Shown piece after piece: positions 48,936 to 58,507 of a DNA stretch of 64,000 bases. The position numbers and the translations under genes were made by a program. Position 1 is the stretch's first letter, and the number at the start of each line of letters is the position of its first letter. The stretch is from Neurospora crassa OR74A. Lineage: Eukaryota; Ascomycota; Sordariomycetes; Sordariales; Sordariaceae. The notes below the pieces were generated by a model. That model saw nothing but the letters and a program-made list of their open reading frames with translations. It did no database searches and was not told the origin of the DNA. The stretch spans positions 4,278,001-4,342,000 of the forward strand of contig NC_026504.1 of NCBI RefSeq assembly GCF_000182925.2, read 5' to 3'.

Positions 48936-49042
48936 GGCAAGATGGCCGAGCGGTCTAAGGCGCCACGTTAAGGTAAACCCTTAATTCTCCTCAAGGAAAT
49001 CCGTGGTCCGAAAGGGCGTGGGTTCGAATCCCACTCTTGTCA
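48936..49042 (+). tRNA. tRNA-Leu(AAG) with intron
   Basis: The acceptor stem is GGCAAGA/TCTTGTC with discriminator A. The anticodon stem CCACG/CGTGG encloses the loop TT-AAG-G-C, split after position 37 by a 27-nt intron (48,974-49,000). The intron contains CCCTTAA, which can pair with the anticodon region, as is common for tRNA introns. A long variable arm (TCCGAAAGGGC) marks a type II tRNA, and the T-arm is GTGGGTTCGAATCCCAC. A run of seven T lies about 40 bp downstream. It decodes CTT/CTC. Confidence 0.95.
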
Positions 49043-49404
49043 TAATCATTGTATCAACCGAGCTCGGGTTGAGTCAAATCCTTTTTTTCGAGGTTGATTT
49101 TCTTTTTTCATGGCTTACGAGTCATGTCGTGCCCACCCACATGCAAAAAAAGGCTTAAATAGTAATGTCCCAAGCAAGTACAAACTCTTCCTTCTGCAAA
49201 TAGTATCTACAGAGTAGCCTACTAAGTATAAGCTCTTTTTTTGGCAGTCCGGATTTCGAGTCTTGTACGGAAGTAAGTCACCAGCAAGTGCAAGCTGTTC
49301 CCTATAGTGCCCGAATCTTTTGCACCTGCGGAAACATTACTGTACTCCTATGCCGCCGGGGTTTCAATGTTAGCTTATAGGTGGTCAAATGAGGTTAAAC
49401 AATC
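49043..49404. other. Spacer between tRNA-Leu and 5S rRNA
   Basis: It contains the TTATAG element about 30 bp before the 5S gene. Two related short phrases (AGCAAGTACAAACTCTTCC and AGCAAGTGCAAGCTGTTCC, near 49,170 and 49,280) hint at a diverged local direct repeat. No gene is seen. Confidence 0.5.
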
Positions 49405-49523
49405 ACATACGACCATACCCACTGGAAAACTCGGGATCCCGTCCGCTCTCCCATAGATAAGCCAGTGAGGGCCAGACTAGTAGTTGGGTCGGTGACGACC
49501 AGCGAATCCCTGGTGTTGTATGT
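49405..49523 (+). rRNA. 5S ribosomal RNA
   Basis: The gene is 119 nt, with pairing ends ACATAC and GTATGT, the internal control region GATCCCGTCCGCTCTCCC and the 3' domain GTAGTTGGGTCGGTGACGAC. A TTATAG element stands about 30 bp upstream and a T run follows directly. It is identical to the minus-strand copy at 46,039-46,157. Immediate flanks are only weakly similar, such as AAACAATC vs AAACAAGC just before the gene. Confidence 0.97.
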
Positions 49524-50365
49524 TTTTTGCACCTTCTTTTTATTCGTTGATGTTTTTACCTTTCCTCTTCCCTTTCTATTTTTTTTAGTTTCATCATTTC
49601 ATGTAAGGTTTGAATGCCTCTATACGTGTTCTCCCTTCACTTCCAGCAGTTATAGTGAAAGTCTCGCTGCACTTGTCTATCTATCGGGCTTCACGTTCAC
49701 GGCACTTACATCCAATATGTAAAACTCTTCTGGGGTCGGCTTCTCCTCTGACCCAGCTCTAGAAATGAGTGCACGCCTACCTACTCATCTTCAAGGCATA
49801 GGGAGTAAGTAATGACCCATGCTTTCTTTTATGCGAAAGTCCCTCTTAATGCAAACACTCAGACCGGTGCCGGAGCTAAGTTGCATCAATGGGGGACATG
49901 ATTGCACCGGGGATCGGCGCCCTGTCTCCGCTATTCCCATTTGGGCGAAGGGCAAGTTCTCACATGTTACCCCTCGCACCTTCATTCTGAACCTTTCCAT
50001 GGACAATGTTTTCGACCAGTGGAGATTATGAGGGCAATGCAGTCAATGTAATAAGACCGATGCGTTTGCCCCTCTTTCTCTTTCCCCCCTTCTTTCCCGT
50101 CTTTCTTTCCTCTCTTCCACTTGAGACAACTGCCATTGCCGTATCCGACGCATGTTGGCGGAAGCAACGCCTTCTCACATTTTGTGATTTCGGCGGTCTC
50201 CCCTCCAAACGCTATCATCCAATTCTCCCACTCACGCGTATCTTGATCTCTTTACTCAGTTCCTACTGTCATTCACTTCAACATTATCAGTCAGCTTGAT
50301 GATATTCTTCCTGAGCACTCTGATTCAGTTCCCCAACAGCAGAGGCTGGAGATACTAAGCCGACA
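49524..50365. other. Intergenic region, leader of the 2EXR gene
   Basis: After the 5S terminator no gene is recognised. The right part is pyrimidine-rich (about 50,060-50,120) and probably promoter or leader of the gene at 50,366. Confidence 0.5.
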
Positions 50366-51814
50366 ATGATGGCTCAAATGATCAACCAACAAGCGGCAGC
50401 AATCCGCGGAAAGAATTTTTGGGATCTGTTCACTTCCATAACCTCAAAAAGCCAACAACAGCAACCAGTTGATGCACGTGTACCAAGCGCCGGAGTTGAC
50501 CCAGATCAGCCGCGGCAGGGAACGGGGATACCAACAAAGAAGACGCCGATTACAACGACGACAACGACGATGACGCGGACCACAACCAAGACTAGTAAAG
50601 TGACATTCTGGTCCCTACCCCGCGAAATCCGCGACATGATATGGAACGAACTTCTCATCCCAGAAGACGACATCTTCGCAGCCAACATATCGTGCAACTG
50701 CCGATGCGACGTTCGAGGCATTCAGGAGCATGTCCGTGAGAGAAACGAGTCGCTGTTTAACAACTCATCTAGAACGTCCGGGAGGTCTGAGGAGATCGTT
50801 TATAATTCTCTGCTCTTCAGCTGCCAACCGCCGCTCTTGGCCCATATTTGCTACGAATCCCGCGAGTATGCGCGGAGACGGTACGAGTCGGCGTATAGAA
50901 AGGTGCATGCAAGTGTCGATTTTCGTGAGCATCTGGAGGATGCTGAACTGTTCGCGAAGATGGAAGGGAGGCTGCAGTGGCTTTCTAGAAAGGTTGTACG
51001 GTATTTACGCTTTGAACTCGGCGACAGCGAGGTGGAGGAGGAGGAAGAAGAAGGAGAAGAAGGAGAAGAAGGAGAAGAAGGAGAAGAAGGAGAAGAAGGA
51101 GAAGAAGGAGAAGAAGAAGGAGAAGAGGACAATGACAACATCTCACACGTGCCATCTGAGGAGAACGGCGATCTAGAAGCGCCATTGGGGCAAAACAACA
51201 GCCAAGAGTTGCCCCTTATGGATGACGATAATTTAGAGATGGATCTTGGGGGGAATAATCGCCTGGCGGCTTTCCTGCGAAGAAATCTCCGCATCCTTGA
51301 GGAAAATCCTCTTGGGGAGGATGATGTTCTGCTCCTCCGCTGTCATCAAGCGATGAGTGCCTCGAAAAGTGTTCGACTAGCCATCCTTGATCTTTTGACG
51401 AAGGCTAATGACTATCAGATCAAAGTAGTCTGTGAACTCCCGGGTTATTGGGCTGTTCCTTTAGCCGCGTGGGCAATGGACCCATGGGGGTTGTTTCGCA
51501 ATCGAACTCCCGGCTGTGAGTTTGACAAGTACGAATTCGGGTATACGAACCGCTTCGTTGACACTCGCAACCTTCTTGACTTCTTTGGCTTCGAGGCCCT
51601 TATGAAGTCGTTCCTCTTTGGCTTTGGTCTTTCTGAGGCAGATGAGGCCGTGGACAAGTTTGTCAGCGATACGGAGTACCGAAATCAACTATTGGCGGAA
51701 TACTTGAAGCCTTTCGAGACCTTGTGGGTCGAGGGAGTAAAGGACATGAAATCGTCACGATATGGACGAATGCCAAAGCTCGGAACCGTTATTGAGGTTT
51801 ACCTGGGAAGTTAA
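50366..51814 (+). CDS. 2EXR-type fungal protein with acidic repeat tract
   Basis: This is a single-exon 482-aa protein. After a Gln/Thr-rich N-terminus, residues 81-98 read FWSLPREIRDMIWNELLI. This is the opening block of the fungal 2EXR group, a short F-box-like motif common in large expanded families of unknown function in ascomycetes. CYESREYARRRYE (about 162-174) fits the second EXR-type block. Residues 222-255 are an almost pure Glu/Gly tract encoded by a 9-bp tandem repeat (51,033-51,128). The C-terminal half is globular-looking with no named domain. The protein is likely soluble and intracellular, and its function is unknown. The first of three nearby ATGs was chosen. Confidence 0.8.
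   Translation: MMAQMINQQAAAIRGKNFWDLFTSITSKSQQQQPVDARVPSAGVDPDQPRQGTGIPTKKTPITTTTTTMTRTTTKTSKVTFWSLPREIRDMIWNELLIPEDDIFAANISCNCRCDVRGIQEHVRERNESLFNNSSRTSGRSEEIVYNSLLFSCQPPLLAHICYESREYARRRYESAYRKVHASVDFREHLEDAELFAKMEGRLQWLSRKVVRYLRFELGDSEVEEEEEEGEEGEEGEEGEEGEEGEEGEEEGEEDNDNISHVPSEENGDLEAPLGQNNSQELPLMDDDNLEMDLGGNNRLAAFLRRNLRILEENPLGEDDVLLLRCHQAMSASKSVRLAILDLLTKANDYQIKVVCELPGYWAVPLAAWAMDPWGLFRNRTPGCEFDKYEFGYTNRFVDTRNLLDFFGFEALMKSFLFGFGLSEADEAVDKFVSDTEYRNQLLAEYLKPFETLWVEGVKDMKSSRYGRMPKLGTVIEVYLGS
51033..51128 (+). repeat. 9-bp minisatellite (GAAGAAGGA) in coding sequence
   Basis: Tandem units encode Glu-Glu-Gly in frame. Because the unit is a multiple of three, length changes keep the reading frame, so the tract may vary between strains. 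Confidence 0.9.
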
Positions 51815-52740
51815 ATCTAGTGCACAGACGTTGATGGAGGCATACTCTTGAAGACTTAGATTGATCGAGCGAGTAACGTGAGATAAATTGAAACAAGGCA
51901 TAGGTAATTCAATGTTCAAAGCAGGGGATTGGTGACAAGGAGAAGCTAGAGTTTGTTAAATACTTCTAACGTTCATTGGATCTTACCCTCCTAGTTCGTA
52001 GACTTGCGAAGAACGGTCTTCCACATTGGTATCCCCGGCCAACCGTGTCATAGTTCTTGAATACCTTATTATGGATTTCAATTGTAGAGTTCGTCGATGT
52101 AAGCATACCTACTCACCTACACCAGACACCATGCAGCTTGTCTCTGTCCCCTCCGCCCTTACCGCCCTAAAGGCTACCGCGGCTCAACCCTCGGATTCGA
52201 AGACTAACGGTCGGAACCTCGCAAAGCGTGGCGCCGCCTTCTGGATTGGTCAGCCTCTGCTAAGATGAGGAATATTGTGGAAACACTGAGACTATGACCA
52301 GCAGAAACAACGAATGCAATGACTTTACCTACCTACTCTGCTAGCCCGGCTACAACAGTAGAGTATATACCTATGTGGAAACTGTGACTGACACCAGATT
52401 CGCCAAACAGGTCTCAGGCGTTTTCATGAACCTCTCGGGCATTCATATTGTCAACGGCATTTGTCGCTTCTACTGGTAAGTAGCCTACCCCTCCATCTTC
52501 CCCTCCCCCTTCTTCATCTTCTTCCTCCGAGGTGGCTGGCTGGCTGGTTGGATGTGATCATCTTAGATTTCTAACCAACGGAAGGAAGAGAACGATCGCG
52601 AGAGAAGAACAAAAAAAAACAAAAAAAACAAGACAGTGGTACAACACGAGAGACCTGAAATACAAAGAATGCGCACTATAGAGGCACGAAACATGTACTC
52701 CGATCAGCAACCTTCCTCACGAAGCAAGACATCCCAAGAC
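51815..52740. other. Intergenic region with a possible small split gene
   Basis: A 45-codon frame starts at an ATG at 52,131 (MQLVSVPSALTALKA). A second stretch at about 52,401-52,476 reads FAKQVSGVFMNLSGIHIV before a stop that doubles as a TGGTAAGT donor. The two may be exons of a small gene or remains of one, but I could not find splice sites that join them in frame, so no CDS is called. Confidence 0.3.
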
Positions 52741-55098
52741 TCAAACCAAACTTATGACCCTGGGCTCCGGCTCAGCCTCCGCACCTGCTTCTTGCCACCA
52801 ATCTGGCTTCCAATTCCTCTTCTTGGCGGAACTGTGTTCGTCCAGAAACTCTTCAGGGTCGCCCACTTTCAAGACATACCGCTGTTCCCAGACCCCAAGC
52901 CTTTCGTAAAGTTGGTTTTCCTCGTCCACGCAACGGAGCACCAAGCCCATATAGTGTCCAGACCGACCTATGTATTTCATCATACGCAGACAGTAAAACG
53001 TTGGCTCAGCAGATCCTTCAGGATATTCTTTACGAAACCAGTCGTGGAAGGCGAGAAGCCCAAAGTCACACCAGAAGTGGCGCCAGTTACAGTGGATTTT
53101 GGGGAGAAACATTCCCACCTCCCCTGTAATCAACAGTGACGGTGGGATTGGAATGAGAATGCCTTCCACTTTGAGTTCGTAGTAGCGCCTTTTTTCGGTG
53201 GGATGCTGAGGCTTCTGTTGTCCGTTTGCTATCTTGTTTTGTGCAAAAGGCTCGCCGACAGGACGTAACAAGAAGGCGCTATCCGGGTAGAGCTGCTCCT
53301 CGCCTGATCCGGGGCCGTGGAGGGAGAGGTTCACCCTCTCACTGAAATCATTGTATCTTACATTGATACGATGCCGCTCATCGCTTAGCGAGGCCCATGA
53401 CCATGTTGGGAAAAGCCACTTTTCGCTGCTCCAATTCGTCTTGATGGTATCTGGACCAACTCGCAGTCGCTCGTGGCCGTGGATTCTTATTGTCCAGAGC
53501 AGGTCTTTGGTAAATGAGCCCGACCAAAGTCCCCCAAAGTAGCGCTCGCCAGGCCTCATGTGCTGCAAATATCCAGCAAGCCCCTCAATTGCTATGAGTC
53601 TGTCACTCGCAAAACTAATGTCGGTTTGGTGGCCATAGCGACCGACTAGCAATTGCCATTTGGCCCATGGAAGTGATTTATCAAACTTGCTCTTGACCCG
53701 TGAAACTGAAGTGTCTAGCTGAGTTCCAGCCCCATGTTTGGTAGCTCTCGCAGGGAGTTTGAAGAAAGCAGTTTGTCTGCCTGCTATATCCATGCTCGGC
53801 CCTGAAGCGAGGTCACGTCGGCCACATTGGAATGAATGGTAGCCTCGACAGAGCAACATAGCCTCGCGACCTAAGAAATGCAGACTGCGTGGCGACACAA
53901 GGGTCTCCTGATAAACCCATGCACGGGATTCGAGAAGATATTTCTCGTCGTGATTGTGGTGTTCCTCGGCGTAGAGATAGGAATGGGAACCATCGGGCAT
54001 AGTATCAAAACTGATAAGACGCTGCTTGACAGGAGCGAAGAGACCTCCCTGGCAATCAGGAGAAGCCATTGCACCCAGAGTGACGTATGAACCAGCAAAA
54101 ATCGTACACATGGAGGCGGACTCTCGCTCCCAGTCCTCTCTCACCATCTTGGCGTGACTTTCCATATCTTTACTTGGATCTGCTTGAACAATGCACAAGG
54201 AGTCGATCCACAGATATGAGACGCCAAGGTCTTTGGTTAACTCGACCGCATCCCGGAATGTGCGTGGGAGATCCTCAATCGAGATACCCTCATTCATATA
54301 CTCTTCGAGATTATGAGCGGTGAGTTTGGTACTCATAAGACCCGGATCACCCCAGCAATGACTGAGTGTGATATACGTTCCACTAGCCCCATTGGTTGAT
54401 ATGATACGCACTCTTTGAGGTGCATAGTTGACGTCAACAACGCGGGTCGGAAGATTCGACACCGAAGTATCTTCGCAGGTGTTGTGTTTTTTCAAACAGG
54501 CATTGATTTGCCTAGCTATCCATGTAAGAGACTTGGCTCGGATTGAGGCATCGATCGAAGAAAGGGGTTTCAGCACCGCCGTCCATGGCGTGTAGGGGGG
54601 TCTTGTATCTGGTGAGTGTTAGTTGGAAGATGTGGAGGCGTGGACATCAGTGAAATATTCTGTGATGCCTTGGTAGCATGGTATCTAATTACAATCATGG
54701 CCAACTAAGCGTAGAGCTCGGTCGGGGGATTCGTTTGTAAGAGCATAAATAAACTGACCGGTGGTAAAGAATCGGAGATTAAGCTCTCGATGTCGATAGC
54801 TGCCGGGTCGATACAGCTCTATTTCTGCACAGCCATTATAGATTCCCCTAAACCTGATCTCCTCCGCATGCAAGAACCCTTCTGCGCCAACAAAATGTTC
54901 AAAGGTAAGCAGAATGGACCAGCAGGTCCAACATCCTTCCATTGCTGAGTTGTGTATTTCCATGGGCTTCCGCTGATATGGGCGCACTTTTGTGTCATCT
55001 TTACTGACATCGCAGCAAAGATCACAATATTTGCGCCACGGATAGTCCTGTGGACTGGTTTCAGGTGCTTTCGTCTCTGAGGGTTCTTGGGGTTCCAT
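52741..55098 (-). CDS. HET-domain protein (heterokaryon incompatibility type)
   Basis: Exons on the minus strand are 55,098-54,759 and 54,608-52,741, giving 735 aa; the 150-bp intron has GTCAGT, an AACTAACAC branch and CAG. Residues about 192-350 form a HET domain: YITLSHCWG (192-200), the LPRTFRDAVELTKDLGVSYL block, WIDSLCIVQ (247-255), FAGSYVTLGA (284-293) and RAWVYQE (342-348). These are the diagnostic blocks of the family, whose members trigger cell death when unlike strains fuse, or act in other non-self responses. Exon 1 encodes a Cys-containing module (CDLCC, GCWTCW) like the N-terminal part often found before HET domains. The C-terminal half (FPTWSWASL and later) is the usual HET extension without a named domain. 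No NACHT/WD or other partner domain is present. The specific allele system is unknown. Confidence 0.9.
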
Positions 55099-55414
55099 GG
55101 ATACAAAGTTCTGGTTTAAGAAGCGGGCGAATGATATGGTTATGGCGGGACAGAGAACAAGACAGACTGACGGACAGATGATAAACCATTCAACTCGCAA
55201 CGAGAGAGAGAATTGTCAAGCAAACCAGACATGGTAGATAAACACGCAGAAGAAACGTGACTTACCTTGCGCTTACCTGAGTGGCTGACGCGCCATTTAT
55301 GCATTTGGGCCGATGCTACCATAGATCTCAGACTCGACAGACGACCCCTCAGCGTCAAGCCAAGGACAGGCGAAAGGGACGGAGGTGTAGCAAGGGCGAC
55401 GCCGAAAAGGAAGG

Positions 55415-55459
<45 letters not shown>

Positions 55460-56538
55460 CTTCATTCTGAGACTGTAACGGAAAAGTGAAAAGAGAGATT
55501 TGGGCAGCTTTGGAAATACTAAAAGGGAGTGGTGATGGGAAACGGAAGCCCACTCATTGAATGGGCGACAAGGATGCAAGAAGATGGTGATAACAATGGC
55601 GATGCAAACCAACCAACAAGTTGATGAAAAGGACGGGAAGGAACCTAGTGCGCCCCTACAAATGTCCCAAAAGCTAAATGAGAGAGATAGAATGGGATGG
55701 AAACAGTAGATGTTAAAAGTTGGGCGACGAGCGTTATCGCCGCACACCCTCCCATCTTCCATTTTGTAGGCAAGTTAGTAGTCCAGACGTGCCCTCCCCA
55801 AACATGCTCCAAGAGCTGCCTAGCTACCTCACGATGACTCGACAATTTTAATGATTGCCAGACAAAGAAGGGTCGCTAGGTAGGTAAGTAGACATGACAC
55901 AATGTGAGGCTGAGCTTATCCTTGAAAGCTTGTTGTCTGATCTTGAAGTCTACTCGTGTCCGATAAGGGCAAAAATTTGGTGACACCTATATGATATCCC
56001 AAGTGATACTCTAGAACATCCCACTTCAATGTTTTCTAACAGGATTCAGTGCTAGAAGACAAGGGACAGGCATACAAACAAATCAAAGCACACACAAATA
56101 ATCACCACGCGCAATGAACATACATATACAACATATACACACAACGCAAAGTATGAACGGAACGTATGTACGTGTAACACGTATTCTCTTCATTATCATT
56201 ATTCGTAACTCATCAAATCGTTAACCATAGCCAACCGAGTATTCCTAACCAAAATATCGAAACAATACGCTCTTCTCTAAGCTTACCCTAATTACTATCA
56301 TTGCGCCTCAGTCCGCGTACGTGGCATTTCCAGTCCCAACACCAAGGCTCGAGAAAAAAATCGAGTTATTAGAGGTAACAAAACCAAACCTGGCTCGTCA
56401 CCTGTCCTCCGGAAGAAGCCTTGTCTATGCAAAAATAAAGACCAACCGCATTACTTCGTTCCCGTGTTGGTGAGTGTGTGTATAGCGTATAAGTAGTGTG
56501 CGCTGAACTACATCCGTCTAAAGATATGTCTGCCCTTC
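55099..56538. other. Intergenic region between HET and NCS1 genes, with a 42-A run
   Basis: The HET promoter lies here on the minus strand. An uninterrupted run of 42 A occupies 55,415-55,456. TAGGTAGGTAAGTAG-like short repeats occur near 55,875. ATACAAC/CACACAA-rich sequence near 56,090-56,150 is probably the distal 3' flank of the NCS1 gene. No gene is supported. Confidence 0.5.
55415..55456. repeat. Poly(A) run of 42 bp
   Basis: A homopolymer of 42 A lies about 315 bp upstream of the HET gene start. On the HET sense strand it is poly(T). Such runs are mutable and exclude nucleosomes. No retroposon body with a target duplication was recognised next to it. Confidence 0.95.
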
Positions 56539-58507
56539 CTAGACAATCTTGCTGTCATCTGCACCCAGTTTGTAGGACTTTCCAACCATGGGATCAGCAT
56601 AAATTTCATGACCACTTCCGGTCGCGCCGTCGCTGTCGTACGTAACCCTGAGGTCCTCAATCTCGTCACCAACTTCCATCCACTTGTCGCTAACGGCCGG
56701 GACGGGGAAGAAGTGGCAAAGAAGCGAGTAAACGCCACCAGAGACGAGAAAACCGGCAAAGAAGTTGACGTTGTAAATGTAGGTGGCTCCAATCGGAACT
56801 TTCCTTCCAACTGCTCCGGCAAAGCCGACCACGTTGATCAAAATACCGGCAATGTAGGCGGCATAGGCGCGCCAGTGGATACCCCAGGTGTAATAGTAGG
56901 GTCCGGTTTTGCGTCCATCGTAGAGTTCCTTGATTTCGAGATAACCGCGGCGAACAACGTAGTAGTCGAAGATTATGACACCGGCGATCGAGGAGAGGAA
57001 TACGCTATAGGCCGAGAGGTAGGTGGTGAACTGGTTGTTGGATTTGAGAAGGGTCCAGGGGTTCATCGCTAGACCGACCGCCGCGCAAATATAACCGCCA
57101 CGGCGAATGTTGATCCAGCGAGGCAACAAGGCAGTCAGATCAGCGCCGGCGGATACCGAGTTGGCGGCGATGTTGGTACCGAGCTGGGCGAGCGAGAAGG
57201 CGAAAGCGATGACGAAGACGCCGAAGCGCTCGGCCGAATTGCCTTCATCTAGAAATTTCTCCAGCAGTTCGAGCGGATCCCAGACAGCTTCGCCGTAAAT
57301 CGAAAACGAACAGGATGAGACAAGAATACCGATGAGCGAAGTGATGGCGAAGCCCGTGGGAATCGTCAAGAGCTGGGGCCAGAGCGCGTCTTTGGGCTTC
57401 CTGGCGTAACGAGAAAAGTCCGGGTCGTTGACGATGAGCGTGGCAAAGTTGGCGATCGAAGTCATGATGCCCTTGACAAACTCCCAGGCAAGATCGCTGC
57501 CCTTCAGGGAAGACGGCTGGCGAATGATGGGGCCAATGTCGCCGGCACGGACAATGGCCCAGATCATGAAGGCAATGGCGGCGGAGGGGACAAAGTAGGC
57601 CTTGACGGTAAACAGATGGCGGATTTTGTGGACAGGGAACCAGATGGCGGGCAATGAGCAGAGCCAGAAGATGAAGAAAGAGACAAAGTCGGCTGTCGTG
57701 GTGCCTGATGTAGGAGAGAAGGTGTTGGGAATCGTGTCACGGTCCTGAACCTTACAGTTAGAATGAACATGGTGTTAGGGGATCGATATAAAGAGTCACT
57801 TACCCATGCCTTCCAGATGGATCGGATCATGAGATACACACAGTGACCTCCGATATAAGCCTGAACACCATACCATATACAAGCTGTTTCCACCAAAGTT
57901 AGCAAAGAGCACTCATGAAATGAGAAAATTCACCATGTATGAATCAACACGAGACGATGGAAGGAGTGAAAGCCACATACCCATGGCAGCTCTGTTGAGG
58001 ACAGGCCAAAAGCTACCCCAGATGCCGAAGGAGGATCTGCTGGCGACGGGGAAACCAATGTGATAAGTAGCACCAATGCGGCCGGTCAAGCAGATGAAGC
58101 AGCCCGAGATGGCATAACCGATCCAAACACACAGCCACGATTGCCACCATGACAGGCCATTGAACATCATGGACGACGAAATCATCCACGTGTTGATGTT
58201 GAACGAGTCAGCAATCCAAAAGCCGACAAAGTTCCAAGCACCCCATGTTCGACGCTCGGCCTCCACGGGCTTCAGGTCGTGGTTCGTCAACTGTTGTGAG
58301 GGAAACGGCAAGTGTCAGTCTTGGGCTGTGGCAATTCCAACAGATGCGAATGCGATGAGACCGAGTGAAGAGCGAGTGTCTATCATGTGATTATCAGGGC
58401 AAAGAGACAAGGTTTCGCACCATCAATTGGGCTGTGGTGAGCCCGGGCTCGGCCTCGACGGCCAGCCGTTTTGACCAGCGTCTTACGGCGCTGAGTTTCT
58501 CTGCCAT
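56539..58507 (-). CDS. NCS1-family nucleobase permease (uracil/allantoin type)
   Basis: This is a plasma-membrane proton-coupled importer of the Fur-like NCS1 group (uracil, uridine or allantoin). Exons on the minus strand are 58,507-58,421, 58,290-57,981, 57,883-57,804 and 57,744-56,539, giving 560 aa. The introns are 130, 97 and 59 bp with CTGAC/CTAAC branch sites. After a short soluble head come the diagnostic blocks [63 protein letters not shown] and [19 protein letters not shown]. Later come [14 protein letters not shown] (the NPDFSRYA-type core) and [20 protein letters not shown]. About twelve membrane segments are expected. The length fits fungal members. Substrate choice among uracil, allantoin and uridine cannot be set from the sequence alone. 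The leader upstream is CT-rich on the plus strand (about 58,650-58,695). Confidence 0.92.
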
